64,000 nucleotides of DNA, taken from the NCBI GenBank assembly GCA_963777285.1, contig CAVZPR010000001.1:248001-312000 (forward strand). Direction: 5' to 3'. This DNA is from JAFARE01 sp963777285. GTDB lineage: Bacteria; Chloroflexota; Dormibacteria; Aeolococcales; Aeolococcaceae. A program made the translations under genes and the position numbers. Each line of letters starts with the position of its first letter. Within the stretch, counting starts at the first letter, position 1. The notes below the pieces were generated by a model, which had not been told where the DNA came from, did no database searches, and saw only the letters and a program-made list of their open reading frames with translations. Of this stretch, positions 60,539-64,000 are shown in pieces.

Positions 60539-62271
60539 GCCACCCGTTCCGCGCCTGGGCGCCGCGGGCGACCTCGGTGCACGTCGACGTGCGCGCCCAA
60601 CGTCACGAGATGCGTGCCAAGGCAGGCGGCTGGTTTGCGGCCGACGTGGAGGCGGCGGGCGCGGGTGACGACTACACCTTCCGCGTCGACGGGGGCGCGC
60701 CGCTCCCCGACCCGCGGTCGCCGTACCAACCGCTCGGCGTCCACGGACCATCGCGGCTGGTGGATCACAGCGCTCACGCCTGGCGCGACTCCGCGTGGCG
60801 CGGGTTCCCGCTGCGCCAGGCGATCGTGTACGAGCTGCACGTGGGCACGTTCACGCCGCAGGGCACCTTCGCCGCCGCCGCCCAATGCCTGCGGCACCTG
60901 CGTGCGCTCGGAGTCAATGCTGTGGAGCTCATGCCGGTGGCGGAGTTCGCCGGCGACCGCGGCTGGGGATACGACGGCGTCAACCTGTTCGCGCCGCACC
61001 ACGCGTACGGCGGGCCGGACGGGCTCAAGGTGCTGGTTGACGAATGCCACGCGCTGGAGATCGCGGTGATCGTCGACGTCGTGTACAACCATCTGGGACC
61101 CGAGGGCGCCCATCTGACTGAGTTCGGGCCGTACCTCAGTGAGGCGTACCGGACGCCATGGGGCAGCGCCATGAACTTCGACGGGCCCGACTGCGACGAG
61201 GTACGGGCCTTCGTGCTGGACAACGCCGAGATGTGGCTGCGCGACTATCACTGCGACGGCTTGCGGCTCGACGCGGTGCACGCGATCGTTGACACGTCCG
61301 CAACCAACATCCTCGAGGACCTGGTGGCGCGCGCCGACATGCTGCGCGACACGCTGGGACGTGACCTCTGGGTCATCGCCGAGAGCGACGCCAACGACCC
61401 GCGCCTGGTGCGCGACCGCGCCGTGGGTGGATTCGGGCTCGGCGCGCAGTGGAACGACGACTACCACCACTCCCTGCACGCGCTCCTCACCGGTGAACGC
61501 AACGGCTACTACGCGGCGTTCGGCCCGCCCGAGGACGTGTGCACGGCGCTGCGGCAGGCGTTCGTCTACACGGGCCAGCACTCGAGCTTTCGTCGCCGCC
61601 GCTTCGGCCGCACCATCGGCGAGACACCGCTGTGGCGTTTCGTCGGCTACGCGCAGAATCACGACCAGGTGGGCAACCGCGCCCTGGGCGAGCGTCTCGG
61701 GCAGCTCGTCTCGCCGGGCAGGGCGCGCATCGCTGCGGCGCTCACGCTGCTGGCGCCGTTCGTGCCCCTGCTGTTTCAAGGAGAGGAATGGGGAGCGAGG
61801 ACGCCGTTCCAGTACTTCTCCGACCTGCGCGATGCCGAGCTGAGCCGCGCGGTGAGTGAGGGCAGGCGCAAGGAGTTCGCGCCCTTCGGCTGGAATCCCG
61901 CCGACGTGCCGGATCCGCAGGCTACGGACACGTTCATCCGATCGCGCCTCGACTGGCGAGAGTTGGAGCTCCCCGAGCACGCGCGGATGCTCGCCTGGTA
62001 TCAGGACCTCATCGCGCTGCGCCGCGCCACCCCGGAGTTGACGACGCTGTTTCCCGTCGACGTGCGCTCCTGGTACGACCCGGACCGCGCGCTGCTCGTC
62101 TACGCGGCTGCCGGCCTGATGGTTGCCTGCAACCTGGGGGATTCGCACGTCGACGTGCCCGAAGCCGTGGAGGCCGGGCTCGCGCTGGCGTCGGACCCGG
62201 TCGGCGACGAGGCGATCCCGCGATTGATCCCTGACGCCGTCGCCGTGTGGCGCGTCAGCACGCCCGCTTGA
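60535..62271 (+). CDS. treZ: Maltooligosyl trehalose trehalohydrolase
   Basis: 578 residues, GH13 with an N-terminal CBM48-like domain (FRAWAPRATSVHVDV). It releases trehalose from maltooligosyl trehalose. Motifs: IVYELHVGTFTPQGTF, GWGYDGVNLFAP, VIVDVVYNHLGPEGAHL, DGLRLDAVHAIVD (Asp nucleophile), WVIAESDANDPRLV (Glu acid), VGYAQNHDQVGNR and LLFQGEEWGA. It follows treY with an ATGA overlap, so both enzymes of the TreYZ pathway are co-translated. Confidence 0.96.
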   Translation: MSHPFRAWAPRATSVHVDVRAQRHEMRAKAGGWFAADVEAAGAGDDYTFRVDGGAPLPDPRSPYQPLGVHGPSRLVDHSAHAWRDSAWRGFPLRQAIVYELHVGTFTPQGTFAAAAQCLRHLRALGVNAVELMPVAEFAGDRGWGYDGVNLFAPHHAYGGPDGLKVLVDECHALEIAVIVDVVYNHLGPEGAHLTEFGPYLSEAYRTPWGSAMNFDGPDCDEVRAFVLDNAEMWLRDYHCDGLRLDAVHAIVDTSATNILEDLVARADMLRDTLGRDLWVIAESDANDPRLVRDRAVGGFGLGAQWNDDYHHSLHALLTGERNGYYAAFGPPEDVCTALRQAFVYTGQHSSFRRRRFGRTIGETPLWRFVGYAQNHDQVGNRALGERLGQLVSPGRARIAAALTLLAPFVPLLFQGEEWGARTPFQYFSDLRDAELSRAVSEGRRKEFAPFGWNPADVPDPQATDTFIRSRLDWRELELPEHARMLAWYQDLIALRRATPELTTLFPVDVRSWYDPDRALLVYAAAGLMVACNLGDSHVDVPEAVEAGLALASDPVGDEAIPRLIPDAVAVWRVSTPA

Positions 62272-62303
62272 CGCCGCCCTCGCTCAGTCGCGACCATGCG
62301 GCC

Positions 62304-62468
62304 ATGGTCGAGGCGAGGGGCGAGCTGGTACGCGATCCGACGCAGCATCGACGGCGGCAGGGCCACTCGGTCCGCCGCTTCATCGAGCGACTCTTCCTCG
62401 GGTCCATCATGACCGTCATCGCGGTGGTCCTGGACCGCCGCCTGCGGCGGGTCTTCTCCAAGCGCTAG
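62304..62468 (+). CDS. Small basic membrane protein, tentative
   Basis: 54 residues from ATG 62304: a charged N-terminal half, one hydrophobic stretch (LFLGSIMTVIAVVL) and a basic end (RRLRRVFSKR). It lies 33 bases after treZ and is convergent with the ubiB-like gene. There is no clear ribosome site, so it may not be real. Confidence 0.35.
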   Translation: MVEARGELVRDPTQHRRRQGHSVRRFIERLFLGSIMTVIAVVLDRRLRRVFSKR

Positions 62469-62473
62469 GGCTG

Positions 62474-64000
62474 TCAGCCGCGACGCACCACGTCGGCGAG
62501 CAGCACGACCGCGAAGAGACCGCCGGCCGCGCCGAAGAGGATGCTCACCCACGCGGGGACGTGGCCGAAGCTGGCGGTCAGGCCGCACACCAGGAAGGCG
62601 GCCGTGCCGATGGCCGCGGTGGCCAGGCGGCGTGCAGCTCGCCGGATGGTGTTCTCGAGTCGCTCGGTGCCGCTGAAGACGACCTTGGGCTCGAAACCGG
62701 GCCGCGCCCCGCTGAGCTTCTCCAGCGAGTTCGAGCACGCTGTAGAGGCGCAGGCGCACCTTCTGCGCGCCGTAGATGAAGCGCTGCGGGCCCATCATGT
62801 CGCGCACCCGCGTGGTGAGCTGGCGAGTGAAGAACCGCCCCGCAACGGCGAACGGGTCGATGCCGGGGTCCATCGCCGCCGCGGCCAGCTGCATCTGGCC
62901 GAACGCCTTGGCGATGAACGCCAGCGACGACGGCATGCGGATGTCATGGCGCACGCACATCTCTGTGAGGTCCTGCAGCATCGGCCCCATCTGGAACTGC
63001 TCCAGCGCCAGGTGACGGTAGCGGTGCACCAGGTCGGCGAGCTCGGCGCGGAACGCCTCCTCATCCACCGTTCCGTGGCGCTCCGCGATCATGAGGATGA
63101 CGTCACCCAGGAACGGGACGTCCTCGTGCCAGAACGCGAGCAGCAGGAAGCCGAGCAGCTCGCGCGTCCGCTCGTCGATCTCGCCGACCATGCCGAAGTC
63201 GAGCAGGTAGATCTTGTCGCGCCACCACATGAGGTTGCCGGGGTGGGGATCGGCGTGGAAGAAGCCCGCGGTCATCACCTGCTGGTAATAGGACTCCACC
63301 AGCTGGCGCGCCGCCTCGCTGCGCTCATCGGACGCCTCGGACTCCATCAGCGGCACGCCCTGCACCTCCTCCATCACCAGGAGGCGGTGGGTCGAGTACT
63401 GCGTGTACACGTGGGGCACATCCAGCCGGCTGAACGTCTCCAGCACGCCTCGCATGTGCTCGATGTTCTGTGCTTCGCGCGTGAAGTCCAGCTCGCGCTG
63501 CAGTGACTCGGAGAGGTGATCGATGATCGCGGGGAGGTCGATGATCTGCTCGAATCCCTCCTTGCCGCGGGCGCGTTCGCCGAAGAGCTGCAGCAGGGCG
63601 AGGTCTTTGCACATCTCCTCTTCTGCGGTGGGACGCTGCACCTTGACCACGACGTGCACACCGTCGCCGAGGGTCGCCCGGTGCACCTGCGCGATGGTGC
63701 CTGCCGCGATGGGGTCGGGTTGGATGCTGTCGAACACGTCCTCCCACGGGACGTGGAGCTCTTCCTCCATCACGCGCACCACCTCGGCGCGGGTCAGCGG
63801 CGGGACGTCGTCCTGCAGGGTGGACAGCTCGTCGATGAATTCCTTGGGGAGCAGGTCCGGCCGCGTGGACAGCATCTGACCCAACTTTTCGAACGTCGGC
63901 CCGAGCTTCTCCAGCAACTCGCGGAGCAGGCGAGCCTCGCGTTGCAGATCGCCGCGCCGCTTGGCCACGAACGCCTCGCGAACGCCAAGCGAAGCGATGG
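62474..64000 (-). CDS. UbiB/ABC1-family kinase-like protein, partial, one frameshift
   Basis: The frame is open at the window edge, so the 5' end lies outside. Visible ABC1 motifs: LGPTFEKLGQMLSTRPDLLP (the KxGQ loop), AAGTIAQVHRATLGD (Ala-rich P-loop substitute), VVVKVQRP (ATP Lys), DFTREAQNIEHM, GFFHADPHPGNLMW (catalytic loop) and IYLLDFGMVGEI (metal-binding Asp). Around 62732 one inserted base shifts the frame (SVLELAG instead of SVLNSLEKLSG). The correct continuation runs to a stop at 62474 and gives two C-terminal transmembrane helices (LATAAIGTAAFLVCGLTASF and WVSILFGAAGGLFAVVLLAD) as in the family. It likely acts on quinone or lipid metabolism at the membrane. Confidence 0.85.

Overview
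The window is high-GC bacterial DNA with short intergenic gaps over most of its length. The gene content (F420-type LLM and PPOX oxidoreductases, wax-ester synthase/DGAT, DUF1206, DUF6131, TreY/TreZ, DrrA/DrrB-type ABC pairs, sedolisins, many lipoproteins) suggests a soil actinobacterium or a neighbouring lineage such as Dormibacterota or Chloroflexota. No marker gene settles the phylum. Many starts are GTG, and about ten genes have a TANNNT box only 6-10 nt before the start codon, which points to frequent leaderless mRNAs.

Left part (1-16.1 kb): an autoregulated operon (ribbon-helix-helix regulator, DUF4097 protein, DrrA/DrrB ABC pair), a NarL-type two-component pair, a membrane protein, an HtrA-like lipoprotein protease, and a six-gene operon at 7.9-14.1 kb (HlyD/MacA adaptor, MacB-like ATPase and permease, DUF5666 lipoprotein, OmpR-type regulator, histidine kinase). 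An NrtR-like regulator with a degenerate Nudix domain, dtd with an upstream partner of unknown function, and tRNA-Phe follow.

Middle (16.16-27.29 kb): a probable old genomic island. The 3' 42 nt of tRNA-Phe recur at 27291-27332 with three differences, as expected for the two attachment sites of a tRNA-integrating element. The interval is gene-poor. It holds remnants (ABC ATPase fragment, truncated PAS gene, zinc-ribbon fragment), a frameshifted secreted protein, a PPOX enzyme, a HAF-repeat protein, membrane proteins, and a 57-bp direct repeat flanking a 4.4-kb block. No integrase was recognised.

Right of the island (27.3-49 kb): a protein built of 12-residue repeats ending in a run of nine CXX triplets (the most unusual gene here), threonine synthase, a paralogue of the island's secreted protein, a GH3-like lipoprotein that lacks the nucleophile Asp, a lipid and membrane group (two PAP2 phosphatases, a diacylglycerol-kinase-like enzyme, DUF1206, a PLD enzyme, an ICMT-like methyltransferase), a polysaccharide deacetylase, two sedolisins (one behind a 20-codon leader ORF), an LLM oxidoreductase and two zinc-ribbon membrane proteins.

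Far right (48.7-64 kb): a GGDEF cyclase with an I-site, wax-ester synthase/DGAT, a cation/proton antiporter, DUF2252, then an alpha-glucan and trehalose cluster (GlgX divergent from overlapping MalQ-TreY-TreZ) that can turn glycogen into trehalose, and a UbiB/ABC1 kinase-like gene cut by the window end. Three otherwise intact long genes (16863, glgX, ubiB-like) each carry one single-base frameshift, so sequencing error should be considered before calling them pseudogenes.
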